A stretch of DNA of 64,000 bases from Heracleum sosnowskyi (lineage: Eukaryota > Streptophyta > Magnoliopsida > Apiales > Apiaceae): positions 108,397,111-108,461,110 of the forward strand of contig CM061244.1 of assembly GCA_030848705.1 (NCBI GenBank), written 5' to 3'. Shown here one piece after another: positions 11,280-22,201 of the stretch (the stretch's first letter is position 1; the number at the start of each line of letters is the position of its first letter). Under the pieces are notes generated by a model. The model was not told where the DNA came from. It was given only the letters and a program-made list of their open reading frames with translations, and ran no database searches. A program made the position numbers and the translations under genes.

Positions 11280-12543
11280 TTTAACATTACTCTAACAATA
11301 TATCTCTAATGTTATCAATCTATTCTTTACCATTTTATATTTGGATTTTCCATTATTTTATCCCATTTTAAAAACTGGTTTATGAATATATCTTATTTAT
11401 AGTTGTATTTATAAATGTGTCATATTTTTAAAAAAATTATAATTTTAAAATAACCATGATTAACTTCGTTATTTTACCTTTGTAAATGACATATATAATC
11501 TTAGTGAACAAACACATATGTATTTATGAACAACTTCTCTCAACTCTTTTTGCCTATAAGATACGAAGTTAATTGCCTAATTGCCTGCACAGTTGTTCAT
11601 CTAATTTAGGTTTAAGATGTTTCAAAGATAAGAACCAATTCTCAGCACACTCATTTTTCTAAATCATGATCCCCAAAGGCACCAACTCATTCCCGTCTAA
11701 AGCGGTGTCGGACAATAAGCAACCACCATACTTTTTCTCATAGGTGCATCAAAAGAAATCGTTAAGGGACTCAAAAATGTTATCCCCACTAAAATAGAAA
11801 AAGGGAAGTTAAAGTACATACGAACATAATAATATAAGATTTTCATGCCATGTGTGCATTAGCTGGTGATAAAACACAAAACAAATGAGCACATCTGATT
11901 ACTGGAAGCGGATGAAATGAAAACCCAACCCAGGCGAGATGCAGGAACCAACAAATGTGGCAAGACTTGTTCAGAGTATATGAGCAAAACTTATGATTAT
12001 AAAACAGATCTTAAAAAAATTTATTTTTCCGAGGAGATTTACTGATGTTTAAATTTTAAGGTCATTTACATGTTCAATTTTCTATTTTGTTTAGTTTTTT
12101 TGTTGAAGCTGTCAAGGACAAAATTTCAAGATTAAATTTATATTTGGGTATCCGGACAGAGATAATAAGAATAAAGATGTAAAAATATATATACAAATAG
12201 AATTTTTGAGATATTTGGCAATGTTCTTGAGAGTTTGTAATCGGTTGTGAGGTTTGGATATCTCTCAAGGTGCCTACGTACTCTTATTGCACGTAGTTCT
12301 ATTTGAGGTAAGATTGTATTTTTGGTAAAAACATATATTTTTTCTTTGGAGGCCAATAATGTCCATATTGAGAATATTTTGAGTATTTGGATCCTTCTAG
12401 AATCAGATTACTGATGTTGTAATATTTTTCCACCGTCTTAAGTATTTGACTCAATTTCATGGCATGTCCATTAGATTGGCGTCAACATATTTAAAGATTG
12501 TTGATGACGTCTTTGAATACAATTATTATTTGATCCAGGTAAG
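11280..12543. other. Mostly unrecognised sequence left of the Copia insertion
   Basis: Apart from the Mutator transposase scrap at 11575-11745, no gene or element is recognised. The kelch homology seen at 13945-14188 does not clearly continue here on the minus strand, so the pseudogene is probably truncated or enters an intron near 12543. Confidence 0.4.
11575..11745 (-). pseudogene. Mutator-type transposase fragment
   Basis: Minus-strand translation reads 'KKYGGCLLSDTALDGNELVPLG', a stop, then 'KNECAENWFLSLKHL'. This matches the core of plant MURA transposases, where a KYGG-LL-ATALDGNN segment precedes the catalytic aspartate region and W-WFL-L follows. Only about 55 codons survive, with a stop. 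It lies near the kelch pseudogene but no element ends were found. Confidence 0.55.
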
Positions 12544-12548
12544 CCATT

Positions 12549-13939
12549 TGTTAGAATATGTCTTGAATCAGTAATGCCCTAAACGCTGGGACTTCGGGGG
12601 CAACACCAGGAGTCCGTATGATTGTTGTGTTTATTATAATAAGGCAACAGATGGTTCTTTGATTTATCTGCATCTGTATGTAGATGATATGTTGATAGCT
12701 GCAGAGAACAAGTCTGATGTTCAAAAGTTGAAGGGTCTCCTTAGTGCTGAGTTTGAAATAAAATATTTGGGTGCGGCTCGAAAAATTCTGGGAATGGAGA
12801 TATATAGGGATAGAAGCAAAAGAAAAATCTTCTTATCACAGAAGGGATACATTCAGAAGATTTTGTCAAGATTTGGCATGTCTACATGAAAGCCCATAGA
12901 CACTCCTAGTGCTGCAAATGCACATCTGTCTGTTGCTTTTGCACCTAAGTCTGCTGAGGAAAAGGAGTACATGTCTCGAGTTCCCTATGCTAGTGCAGTA
13001 GGAAGCTTGATGTGTGCAATGGTCTGCATTAGACCTGATCTTGCACAGTCTGTCAGTGTTGTTAGTAGGTTTATGGGTGAACTAGGCAAGGAGCATTGGC
13101 AAGCTGTGAAGAGGGTTTTTCGGTACTTAAAAGGTACGTATGATGTTGGTCTCATTTATGGAGGTGATACAGAGTGTTTGGTGACAGGGTTTTCAGACTC
13201 TGATTATGCTGGAGATGTTGACAGTAGAAGATCTATGACTGGTTATGCTTTCACTCTGGGTGGTTCAATTGTCAGTTGGAAAGCTACTCTGCAACCTACA
13301 GTGACTTTGTCTACTATAGAAGCAGAGTACATGGCATTGACAGAAGCAGCAAAAGAAGGAATCTGGTTGAAAGGATTGGTCAGTGATTTGGGTCTACATC
13401 ATGATCAGGCTACAATGTATTGTGACAGTCTCAATGCAATCTGTTTAGCTAAGGATCAAGTTCATCATAAGAGGACTACGCACATAGATGTAAAATATCA
13501 TTTTCTAAGAAGTGAGAAGAGAATCAAGGTGAGCAAAGTGAGTACTGCTGATAACCCAGCTGATATGCTCACCAAGCCGGTTCCACATAACAAGTTTCAA
13601 CATTGTTTGGACTTGCTAAATGTTCGGAGTTGTTGATTGTCCTTTTAGGGCAAAAATCTGAGGTAGAAGAGTATTTTTTTTTTGTACATCTGGCATTATT
13701 ATGGTGCATCTGGTACATATGTTTTTGTGAGAGGATTCAAGTCAAGGTGGAGATTTGTTAGAATATGCCTTGAATCAGTAATGCCCCAAACGCTGAACTT
13801 CGGGGATCTCTGTTGTACGCTAGGGTTATCTGTTTTGGGCCTATTTTCTGGGCCTCAAGATCAATAAAATATTTCCTTTTCTGCCTATGTGTGTTCTTTC
13901 TTTACATCTATTACAATATTTTTTGCTTTCGTTATAACA
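12549..13939 (+). mobile_element. Internally deleted Copia element, 1.4 kb
   Basis: Ends TGTTAG...ATAACA, flanked by CCATT at 12544-12548 and 13940-13944. The 3' LTR is 13756-13939 (184 bp), preceded by a purine-rich 'caaggtggagat' tract. Only about the first 55-70 bp of the 5' LTR remain (12549 to about 12605, sharing 'gaatcagtaatgccc' with the 3' LTR). They are joined directly to the reverse transcriptase, so most of the 5' LTR, gag, protease and integrase were deleted after or during insertion. It sits inside the kelch pseudogene. Confidence 0.85.
12615..13636 (+). pseudogene. Copia reverse transcriptase C-terminal half and RNase H
   Basis: The frame includes the reverse transcriptase catalytic motif YVDD (in LHLYVDDML), then FEIKYLG and KIFLSQKGYI typical of Copia, then RNase H motifs GFSDSDYAGD, STIEAEYMAL, YCDSLNAICLA and HIDVKYHFLR, ending in a LTKPVP tail. 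A single TGA at 12887-12889 interrupts the frame just before the KP-DTP motif where functional Copia elements usually have a cysteine codon. The N-terminal half of the reverse transcriptase and everything upstream are missing. The motif set fits the Tork/Tnt1-like group. Confidence 0.9.
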
Positions 13940-13944
13940 CCATT

Positions 13945-14188
13945 CAAGAATAATTCTCGGCAGCAAATATGATGGCCCATACTTTGAATGCAAAATATAC
14001 TTTTTGACAATCCTTTGTACAAGACGTGCATCTTCCCCCTATAACTACTCTCGTGCAAGCAGTATTGTGAGTGCGCTGAAATTCAGGTATTGAGGCACAA
14101 ACACTCTTTTCAAAATCGCATATTTCAGCGTGTGAGATAGATTTTCTACAACTATTGGAACCACCAGCCACAACTATCTTACCATCTA
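13945..14188 (-). pseudogene. SKIP30-like kelch protein, second fragment
   Basis: Minus-strand translation contains DGKIVVAGGSNSCRKSISHAEI and later FQRTHNTACT and VVIGG. This is the kelch repeat of the SKIP30 family (F-box/kelch proteins that act as substrate receptors of SCF ubiquitin ligases). It continues the frame of the fragment at 18791-18985. Across the Copia target site (GTACG) the codons join as C-C-V-L-D-G-K-I. Later codons drift (extra cysteines, a frame change around the expected VLHKG motif), so the copy was already decaying. The right part is cut by the Copia element at 12549-13939. Confidence 0.8.
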
Positions 14189-14193
14189 GTACG

Positions 14194-14476
14194 TGAAAAA
14201 TGAACAATTCTATAATGAAAATGTATTGAACTCCATTGTTGAACCAGTATAAGCTTGCTAACTAACCATCTCTACAAACATGTAAGCCTTATTGTTTTTC
14301 CAGAATACAAAAACTAACTCATAAGAATACAAAGTAAAGAGTATATACAAGACAAAGTTTGTTATGCTGATGTGGACAATTGCTTAGCTGTAAACTAGCT
14401 GGATAACTAACTAACTAAAAGGAAATGGGAATGGAAATATAAAAATTCCATATTGACTTAACCATAGTCTCCAATA
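14194..14476 (-). repeat. 3' LTR of the 4.6 kb Copia element
   Basis: 283 bp, matching 18509-18790. It lies next to the polypurine tract on the minus strand and next to the GTACG duplication on its outer side. Confidence 0.93.
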
Positions 14477-14483
14477 CCCCCCC

Positions 14484-15045
14484 TCAAGTTGGAGAATGTG
14501 GAAGCAGTAAAGCAGAATCAGACATTCCCAACTTGGATAAAAGCTCCTTGTACTGTGGTGAGGGGAGAACCTTAGTAAGAACATCGGCAAGCTGGTGTTT
14601 AGTTGGCAAATAAGAGAGTTGAATAAGCCCTTCAAGAACTTTATCCCGAGTAAAATGGCAGTCTAACTCAATATGCTTAGTCCGTTCATGAAACACTGGA
14701 TTCTTAGCAATATAAAGGGTCGATTGATTATCACAATGTAATGTAATAGGTGTTAAATCTGTAACACCAAGTTCCTGTAGAAGATGAACCAACCAAGTAA
14801 TTTCAGAAGCTGTGGATGCCATTGCACGATACTCGGCTTCAGAAGAGGAACGTGAAACAGTACTTTGTTTCTTGGATTTCCAAGAAACAGGCGAAGAACC
14901 AAATAGAACAATGTAACCAGTAAGAGATTGTCTAGTGTCTGGACAAGACCCCCAGTCAGAATCCGAAAAAGCTTGAACAGTAAGACTATTAGAAGCCTTC
15001 AAAAGTATACCTTGGCCAGAAGAAGAGGCAACATACCCGAGAGTA
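14484..15045 (-). pseudogene. Copia RNase H and reverse transcriptase tail
   Basis: Contains LTVQAFSDSDWGSC, SRSSSEAEYRAM, LHCDNQSTLYIAKNP and HIELDCHFTRDKV, the usual RNase H motifs with the D, E and D residues, and ends with a QLADVLTK tail. The preceding segment reads LTHTLGYVASSSGQGILLKASN, the normal link between reverse transcriptase and RNase H. The frame is open here but has lost its upstream partner. Confidence 0.88.
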
Positions 15046-16030
15046 TGCGTTAAAGCATGTAAATGTGGTAATCACAGGAGAGAATGTTTCTTCATAGTCT
15101 ATCTCATACTTTTGATTAAAACCCTTGGCAACTAATCTTGATTTACATCTTTCAAGAGAACCATCTGCATTGAGTTTAACTTTAAAACACCCATTTATTG
15201 CCAATTGGTTTCTTACCAGGTGGAATATCCACCAAATCCAATGTATTATTATCGTTTAATGTTTTGAGTTCCTTGGCCATTGTCTCAACCCAAAGTGGAT
15301 GTTGAGATGCCTCTTTATAACTAAGGGGTTCATGAATGTCAGAAGTGACAGCAAGAAAAGCTTTGTGGGCAACAAGAAACTTATCAAATGTAACTAAATT
15401 GCACCAATGAGGTGAACCTTTCAAAGGATCTAACTTACTGAAATTGCATTTATAGGAATCCAGATTAGTAGGTATTTTTCTAAGTCTGGTAGACTGTCTC
15501 ACAGGAACAGAAGAAACAGTAGAAGATGTGGTGATTAACTCAGTAGAAGATGCAGAAGCTGTTTGATCATTAGTTGAATAAGAGTGTGATGAATTAAGAA
15601 AATCAGAACTAGTAGTTGTAGGATTTGTAAAATTATGAGATAAAGGAATATGATCATCATAGACTAAATCATCATAATCAGAAGTACAAGAACTGACAGT
15701 AGGCAAAAAAATAGCTGAAGAATAGACATTGGAATGAGATTGAGAAAGAATATGATATGGGAAGTGATGTTCATGAAAAACATTATCTCTAGAAATAAGA
15801 ATGGTTTTACTGTCCAAATCAAGAACTTTATAGGCCTTTTGATTAGCTGGATATCCAATGAAAACACAAGGAGATGCTCTTGGATCAAACTTTGATCTAT
15901 TAGGTTTACGAGTTGAAATATAACATAAGCATCTAAAAACTCTAAGATTATCAAGAGAAAGTGGCTTAGAGTAAAGTTTCTGATAAGGAGTCGTATTATC
16001 TATACTCTTAAGAGGCATTCTATTTATCAA
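15045..16030 (-). pseudogene. Copia integrase C terminus and reverse transcriptase start, with deletion
   Basis: Motifs in order: integrase tail FRCLCYISTRKP and KAYKVLDLDSKT, then the hinge to reverse transcriptase with LWVETMAKELKTLNDN, PPGKKPIGNKWVF, and in the next frame SLERCKSRLVAKGFNQ and ETFSPV. Right after ETFSPV (about 15070) the sequence jumps to the end of the reverse transcriptase domain, so the whole catalytic core including the YVDD box is missing (roughly 1 kb in intact relatives). A frameshift lies near 15190. Confidence 0.88.
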
Positions 16031-16081
16031 ATAACCAGCACAAAGTACACATTCACCCCAATAATGAGAAGGTAATTTTGA

Positions 16082-16723
16082 TTAAAAAGATAAGGACCTG
16101 GCCGTTTCAAGTAAGTGTCTATGCTTCCGTTCCACTACTCCATTCTGCTGAGGAGTATAGTTGAATGATGTTTGATGAATTATGCCTTGAGTTTGAAAGA
16201 AAGATTTCAATGTACCTTCACTGATCTCTTTTGCATTATCTGACCATATACAAGAAACTGTAGAATTAAACTGCACCTTGGCATATTGAACGAACTTGAT
16301 AATACCATCCACAATCTCTGAATTAAATTTGATTAAATGTACCCAAGTATATCTGCTGAAATCATCCACAATAGTGATGAACTGATTACATCCATTATGA
16401 TTTTTAACTCTGTAAGGGCCCCAAATGTCTACATGAATCATTTGAAAAATTGAAGTAGTTTTAATACTGCTAACTTGAAAAGAACTCCTGCACTGTTTTT
16501 CCAAAGGACAAATATGACAAATTGTATCTTCTAAATGTTCTTGTACTAAACAAGATGGTTGAAGTAACTTGAGTTGCTGAAAGGATATATGGCCAAGTCG
16601 TAGATGCCATAACTTGGTCTCTTCTGAAATGCTGATAAAAGCCCATTTATTGTGAAAAAACTTGCCATTAGAAGTAGTACCATGTGAAACTGATGCAGTA
16701 ACAGTATATAAACCATTTTGCAA
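16082..16723 (-). pseudogene. Copia integrase
   Basis: Begins with the pre-integrase zinc region (LWHLRLGHISFQQLKLL, then CHICPLEKQ), followed by the catalytic core: HVDIWGPYRV, FITIVDDFSRYTWV, IWSDNAKE, and TPQQNGVVERKHRHLLE. The D, D, E triad positions are visible. A stop separates it from the protease frame and another from the frame below 16030, so the polyprotein is broken. Confidence 0.88.
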
Positions 16724-16762
16724 TTCACCAAGATGCTGTAGAGGATGATTCTGAGAAAGGTC

Positions 16763-18145
16763 CTAAAGATAACACTGTTTTTCAGAAAAAAGAATAGAAG
16801 AATGTATATCCTCACACAACCTCTGCACTGAAATCAACTTATATTTGAAATCTGGAACTAAGAGTACATTCTGTAGTGTGATATTAGCATTAAGAATGAC
16901 TGTGCCAGTATGAGTGACCTTGATTTTCCTTCCATCAGGAACAGTAATGTGACTATCAACATCAGTCACACATTCATAAGTGTCAAAATCTAGCATAGAG
17001 TTGCTTATGTGATCAGTAGCACCGCTATCCAAAAGCCATTCAGTGGAATGAAAAGATGTCAGGCAAACTTTACCTGCCAGAAGAGCATGACCAGAGATTT
17101 CTGTTTTCTTAGTCCCATCAGAATCAAGAAGCTTTTGCTTGTTTAGTAGCTCAATTAGTTGATTATACCGCTGCATAGAGACTGGAGCTGATTGATCCTG
17201 TTTGGAATTAGTAAATTGATCTTCATGCTCTACTGCTGCAGCAAATCTCATTTCCTTATGTTTGAAACCAGGTGGGTAACCATGCACTTTAAAATAGCTC
17301 TCTATACTATGCCCTGCAATTTTACAATGAGTACAGAAGTATGTATTTGCAGACTTGGAATTAAACTTCTTCTGAAATCCACTGGAATTAGGAGCCTGTT
17401 TATGAAAACTAGCAGAATTAGAACCATAAGCTTTGTTAGATTGATAAGAATCAACCTTCCTTTTGTCTGCACCAAAGGCCAAACTATCATCCTGGTTAGT
17501 AATTTGACAGAAGTCCTTGTGACTTTCTTCCTGAGCCACAATTCGATAAACTTGAGTCAGATCAGGTAGTGGTGTCGCCATGAGAATATTAGCTCTTATA
17601 ATAGAGAATTGATCATTTAGTTTCATCAAAAATTGTAGTACTCTGTGATCTTTCTGCATCTTCTTAGTTCTGTCAGCCAAAACACATGTACATTTACCAC
17701 AAGTACAATTTGGTAAAGGATTTGCATCATCAAGTAAATCCCAAACTGTTTTGATTTGAGTATAGAACTCAGAAACACTCTGTTGTCCTTGTTTCATCTC
17801 AGCTAATTTTTGTTCCAATGAAAAAACTTGTGTAACTGAAGTAAAGCCAAATCGATTTTCCAAATCTTTCCAAATCTCTCTTGCTGTTTTGAGGAAAAGT
17901 ACACTTCTAGCAATATTCTCATCAAGATTGAATAACAATCACGAAATCACTAAATCATTGCATCTCTCCCAGTATTTGTAATTATTAGAAGAAACCTCAG
18001 GAATCTCAATAGTTCCATTAACAAATCCAAGTTTGTTTTTAGCAGATAAGGTAAGCATCATGCTTCTTTTCCAATTGTTAAAATTCTCTCCATTGAACTT
18101 ATAGAAACAAGTTGATTTGTGTTCGAATCAGAAGGATGAACAAAA
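16763..18145 (-). pseudogene. Copia gag and protease
   Basis: Gag of the UBN2/retrotran_gag type: FNGENFNNWKRSM near the start, then SLEQKLAEMKQGQQSVSEFY and a zinc knuckle CTHCKIAGHSIESYFKVHG in which the last cysteine of CX2CX4HX4C is a tyrosine. The protease active site is WLLDSGATDHIS, downstream of the knuckle. A TGA near 17940 breaks gag at a position where related gags read WLLFNLDENIA. The frame then stays open for 391 codons. Confidence 0.88.
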
Positions 18146-18508
18146 TAAATGCTTGAAGGATCTTGAACAATTCTTGTAGCCGTGACTTTTAGTCAATACC
18201 TCAAGAATCAAATCAGTACATGTACAAATTGTAAACTAATTACATATGATCCGTTTGACAAAATGCTCTTCAAAACTTAGACTTTAGGCAATAAATTAAA
18301 CTCAGAGATTACAAACTCGCGAGCAAAAAAACATCTCAAATCACAAAATCATCTTCACAAAATTATGAAATGATCATATAATCGCAAAACAATCGCAAAG
18401 TAAGAATGAATAACACCTGATTTCTTCGAGAAAAGAACTCAGAACTTCAAATCTGTATAGTTTGCGGAATTTTAGATCATACGAAGCTTGAACATGGCTC
18501 TGATACCA

Positions 18509-18790
18509 TGAAAAACGAACAATTCTATAATGAAAATGTATTGAACTCCATTGTTGAACCAGTACAAGCTTGCTAACTAACCATCTCTACAAACATGTAA
18601 GCCTTATTGTTTTTCCAGAATACAAAACTAACTCATAAGAATACAAAGTAAAGAGTATATACAAGACAAAGTTTGTTATGCTGATGTGGACAATTGTTTA
18701 GCTGTAAACTAGCCGGATAACTAACTAACTAAAATGAAATGTGAATGGAAATATAAACATTCCATATTGACTTAACCATAGTCTCCAATA
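18509..18790 (-). repeat. 5' LTR of the 4.6 kb Copia element
   Basis: 282 bp, matching 14194-14476. The initiator tRNA primer-binding site abuts its inner edge on the minus strand. Confidence 0.93.
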
Positions 18791-18985
18791 GTACGCAACA
18801 TGCAAACATTGCACAAGGCACTAACATGGATGCACATTTCACCCATTGCCTGGTAACATGATCATATAACCATACATGGTTACTGACAAAGCTTTCATCA
18901 TGGTCACCTGTTAAATGATCAATAACATCACTGCTACCTCCTAGAACAAACAATTTTCCAGCAATGGAGACGGAACCAAAATACG
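18791..18985 (-). pseudogene. SKIP30-like kelch protein, first fragment
   Basis: Minus-strand translation reads YFGSVSIAGKLFVLGGSSD, LTGDHDESFVSNHVW, YDHVTRQWVKCASMLVP and FACCV. This is the kelch repeat preceding the fragment at 13945-14188; in the SKIP30 family these blocks are adjacent. Upstream of 18985 the frame hits a stop and homology fades, and no F-box was found, so this is a truncated copy or retropseudogene. The Copia element inserted within the codon run C-C-V-L. Confidence 0.85.
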
Positions 18986-18989
18986 CAGG

Positions 18990-19505
18990 CCGGTATGATA
19001 CTAGGATCTACTGTTCAAGGCATGGTTCAAATGACTTCCTATCTCAATAAAACTCTTAATCTGGTAATAAGAATCTACTCATCAAAAACTAATAACATCT
19101 TTCATTCTTATAATAGTTAATGTTACATATGCATCTTCACTCAATATTTGTTTTTATTTTGTTTTTTGGAAAAAAATTGGTGTGCCTAGAGTTGTCAATC
19201 AAAATAGACTATATACATATAAATTAAATGTTTTAAAAATTTACAAAATTAAACTGCCAAAAGGTCACGTGATTCTTAAAACCTAATTTTTAAAGTCCCT
19301 TTGTCCGTGTTGTATTAGGGTATTATAGTCGTATTTAATAGACAAGTTTTCGTATTTATAGATTAATTATATGTATATGAGTTATATATGAGTTAAAAAA
19401 TTAATTATATGATATATATATAGGCTAGTGATCAAATACAAACCAAAATTAAAATAAAAACTTGGAACTAATATAAGCCTTTAGATTTATTTAATCTAAT
19501 GGTCC
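18990..19505. other. Unrecognised non-coding stretch
   Basis: AT-rich, with no bounded element or coding frame seen. Confidence 0.4.
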
Positions 19506-19507
19506 TC

Positions 19508-20085
19508 TACTGCACCACAAACAGTTAAAATACACCCCCACATACACAATTCCACCTAATCCCCTACATTTTTAATTTGATTTTTCCCGTGAATCGGTGA
19601 ACTTTTTTTGAAATCCGACTTCACTATATTTTTCTCCATCTTCCAACGGTCAATATGCATACCATATGTGCTATATTACGGAGTACTAAAACTTTAGTGA
19701 TTTCTGTAAGAATAAATAGTGATTTCAGCATAGATCTAGCGATTTATTTTTATATACGTATAAATTTAGTGATTTTGCGGTACAAAATTTGTAATTTACG
19801 TATAGATCTTGAGAAAAAATCACTAGATTTACGCATAAATCACTATTTATTTTTACAGGAATCACCAACATTTTAGTGATTCTCGCAAACATAAATAGTG
19901 ATTTATCGTTGGAATATATCAAATATGGTATGCAAACTGATTGTTGCGAGATAAATAAAAATATAGGGAAGTCAGATTTCAAAAAAAGATCAACAATTAA
20001 CGGGAAAAATATAATTACGAATGGAGGGGATTAGGTGGAGTTGTGTATGAGAGGGTGTATTTAATTGTGTGTGGTGTAGTTTTTA
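19508..20085. mobile_element. Foldback/MITE element with roughly 230 bp inverted arms
   Basis: The left arm (about 19508-19740) and the reverse complement of the right arm (about 19850-20083) align along their whole length. Shared blocks are 'ccacctaatcccctac', 'tttttttgaaatc(c/t)gactt', 'gcataccatat' and 'aataaatagtgattt'. No coding capacity. The long (TA)n tract at 20089 begins right after the right arm, so the giant element at 20200 landed beside it. Confidence 0.8.
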
Positions 20086-20088
20086 GTT

Positions 20089-20203
<115 letters not shown>

Positions 20204-20297
20204 TTTGGCCCACAGCCCCCGTTGGTTAGCAAATGCTACACAACCAACCCATCACAGCCCTTTAAAAACGATTATACGGCTAAGGAAACGCACTGGA

Positions 20298-20485
20298 GCA
20301 ATGTATCATTGCACCCCCCGCAATGATACATTGCTGGACCTCTTATATTTTTTTTACCAAAACTACCCTTTTTTTTTTTACCAAAACTACCCTTTTTGCC
20401 CGTTGGTTGGCAAATGCTATACAACCAACCCATCACAAACACACTCCCGCAATGTTTCATTGCACCCCGCGCAATGTATCATTGC
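20298..20485. repeat. Palindrome cluster 1 (4 copies of GCAATG-NNN-CATTGC)
   Basis: Copies at 20298-20312 (core TAT), 20320-20334 (ATA), 20449-20463 (TTT) and 20471-20485 (TAT). They form two pairs, each with a 22 bp step and a C-rich spacer. Each pair is followed by 'tggacctcttatattt'-like T-rich sequence, so the roughly 160 bp block is itself duplicated. Confidence 0.95.
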
Positions 20486-20532
20486 TGGACCTCTTTTTTT
20501 TTTTTTTTACCAAAACTACGCTTTTGTTTTAA

Positions 20533-20606
20533 AGTCATATCCAAGGATCGAACCCATGACCTCTCCTAAAGATGTATGCAATATTACCACTGCACCAACA
20601 CAAGTA
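20533..20606 (-). other. tRNA-like relic (possible pol III box A and box B)
   Basis: On the minus strand, TTGGTGCAGTGGTAA is followed about 35 bp later by GGGTTCGATCC, resembling the A and B promoter boxes of a tRNA or tRNA-derived SINE. A full cloverleaf could not be drawn. A counterpart lies in mirror position near the other end of the element (45151-45236, plus). Confidence 0.4.
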
Positions 20607-20649
20607 ACTTGTTTAAAGAAGATTCGTTCCAAATATATTCAAAAACAGG

Positions 20650-21305
20650 AATTTATTTGTTATTTGTAAATTGAAAATTAATTGAATATCAACCTAAATA
20701 AAATGTAACTTTAGTCGTAAAGGTGTGTTGGATGTTAAACGTAAATGAGCTAATTGACCCGGAGTCACGGATTTCGAACTCGACAAGTTTAATTTCATAA
20801 ATAATATTATTTTTTAAGGTAAAATGATATAAGGTAAAATAAAAATAATAATATAATAATATAAGGTAAAATAAAAATAAGAATAGTTAAAATATTATTT
20901 TTTAAGTTTAAAATTGAAATATAACATTGCTAGTAATCGTAAACATAGTATTTTATTTTTTTACAATCATAAATAACAAATATATCCAAAAACTGGAATT
21001 TATTTATTATTTGTAAATTGAAAATTAATTGAATATCAACATAAATAAAATGTAACTTTAGTCGTAAAGGTGTGTTGGATGTTAAACGTAAATGAGCTAA
21101 TGGACCCGGAGTCACGGATTTCGAACTCGACAAGTTTAATTTCATAAATAATATTATTTTTTAAGGTAAAATAAAAATAATAATATAATAATATAAGGTA
21201 AAATAAAAATAAGAATAGTTAAAATATTATTTTTTAAGTTTAAAATTGAAATATAACATTGCTAGTAATCGTAAACATAGTATTTTATTTTTTTACAATC
21301 ATAAA
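20650..21305. repeat. Tandem duplication, 347 bp unit
   Basis: The phrase 'ttgaaaattaattgaatatc' occurs at 20671 and 21018, and the sequence between them is almost fully repeated, including 'ggtgtgttggatgttaaacg' and 'cacggatttcgaactcgac'. Non-coding. It lies between the left end of the element and the transposase promoter. Confidence 0.9.
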
Positions 21306-21552
21306 TAACAACCGAGAAAGTATATACATATTTAGGTCAATAGTCAGTATGAAAACGATTGTTTCACATATCTTTGAGTATATTTCGATTAAATAACTTA
21401 AATTAAATACATATGATGGGAAAAAATATCCACAAATCAGCATCTAAGATATTTTGACATTTAAATGAATGTAATTTAATTTTTATATACATATTTAAAG
21501 ATTAAAAGATAAAAAAGAATTAAAAAAGAATTTAAAAAAAAACACCACCGGA

Positions 21553-21802
21553 GCAATGAAACATTGCGGGGTACTCTATTGGAGCAATGAAACATTGCGG
21601 GGTACTTTACTGGAGCAATGAAACATTGCGGGGAATTCTATGTTATAGTCCCACAATTATTGTACTAGCCAACATTAATTATGGTAGTTGGGGTGGTTGG
21701 TTGGCATTAAATACGGTACTGGAGCAATGATTCATTGCGGGTGGTTGCAACTGGAGCAATGATTCATTGCGGGTGGTTGCAACTGGAGCAATGTTTCATT
21801 GC
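21553..21802. repeat. Palindrome cluster 2 (6 copies)
   Basis: Copies at 21553, 21584, 21615 (core AAA; 31 bp step), 21724, 21756 (ATT; 32 bp step) and 21788 (TTT). Each is preceded by 'ggA' and most are followed by GGGG or GGGTGG. The cluster ends about 150 bp upstream of the transposase start codon, so it lies in the promoter region. Confidence 0.95.
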
Positions 21803-21952
21803 GGCAGTAGTTAACCCCACCCTACATACCAAATAAACTTAATTTCCCCCCTTTTTCATTTTTCATGTACACTTTCCTAAACTTAGGGCTGCGTTTTTGG
21901 GAGCTTTTTCAAGGTAAAAAATTCAACAAAAAAGGTTAGCTCTCTAATTCCT

Positions 21953-22201
21953 ATGGCTTCATTTTTATTTGATGATTCTAGTTCATCTAGTGAGCATAAT
22001 GAGTTCGATTATGTTACGCCCATTAGAAAAAATCCGGTATTTCGTAAATTATTTCATGATGTAAACGATAGTATAGATGTTGATAGTTATGGTAACGATA
22101 ATATGGGTGAAGAGAAGATGAATATGAATGATGTTGGTAAGAAGAAGGTGAATTGTAAAGAAGAGGAGGATATTAGGATGGGGAAAAGTGATGATGGTGA
22201 T
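21953..22201 (+). pseudogene. FAR1-type transposase, part 1 (N terminus)
   Basis: Begins with ATG at 21953 (MASFLFDDSSSSSEHNEF) and runs 83 codons of acidic, serine-rich sequence to the insertion site of the 2.3 kb LTR element. The target duplication GTGAT (22197-22201) ends exactly on a codon boundary, and the frame resumes at 24533 in the same phase. The start was chosen because it is the first ATG after the palindrome cluster and no upstream in-frame extension is seen. The function is given with part 3. Confidence 0.85.

Larger units (their letters stand above)
14194..18790 (-). mobile_element. Copia retrotransposon, 4.6 kb, reverse transcriptase core deleted
   Basis: Flanked by GTACG at 14189-14193 and 18791-18795. 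LTRs are 14194-14476 and 18509-18790, differing by about seven substitutions and one indel by eye (roughly 97 percent identical). On the minus strand the primer-binding site TGGTATCAGAGCC follows the 5' LTR directly (18496-18508), matching the 3' end of initiator methionine tRNA, and a run of G (14477-14490) forms the polypurine tract. LTRs begin TATTGG on the minus strand rather than TG. Domain order is gag, protease, integrase, reverse transcriptase remnant, RNase H, which is Copia order. It splits a kelch reading frame. Confidence 0.93.

Noticed and set aside
20298..21802. CRISPR-like array of short palindromic repeats
   Set aside because: The repeats are 15 bp, spacers are short and similar to each other, no cas genes exist, and the context is a plant transposon.
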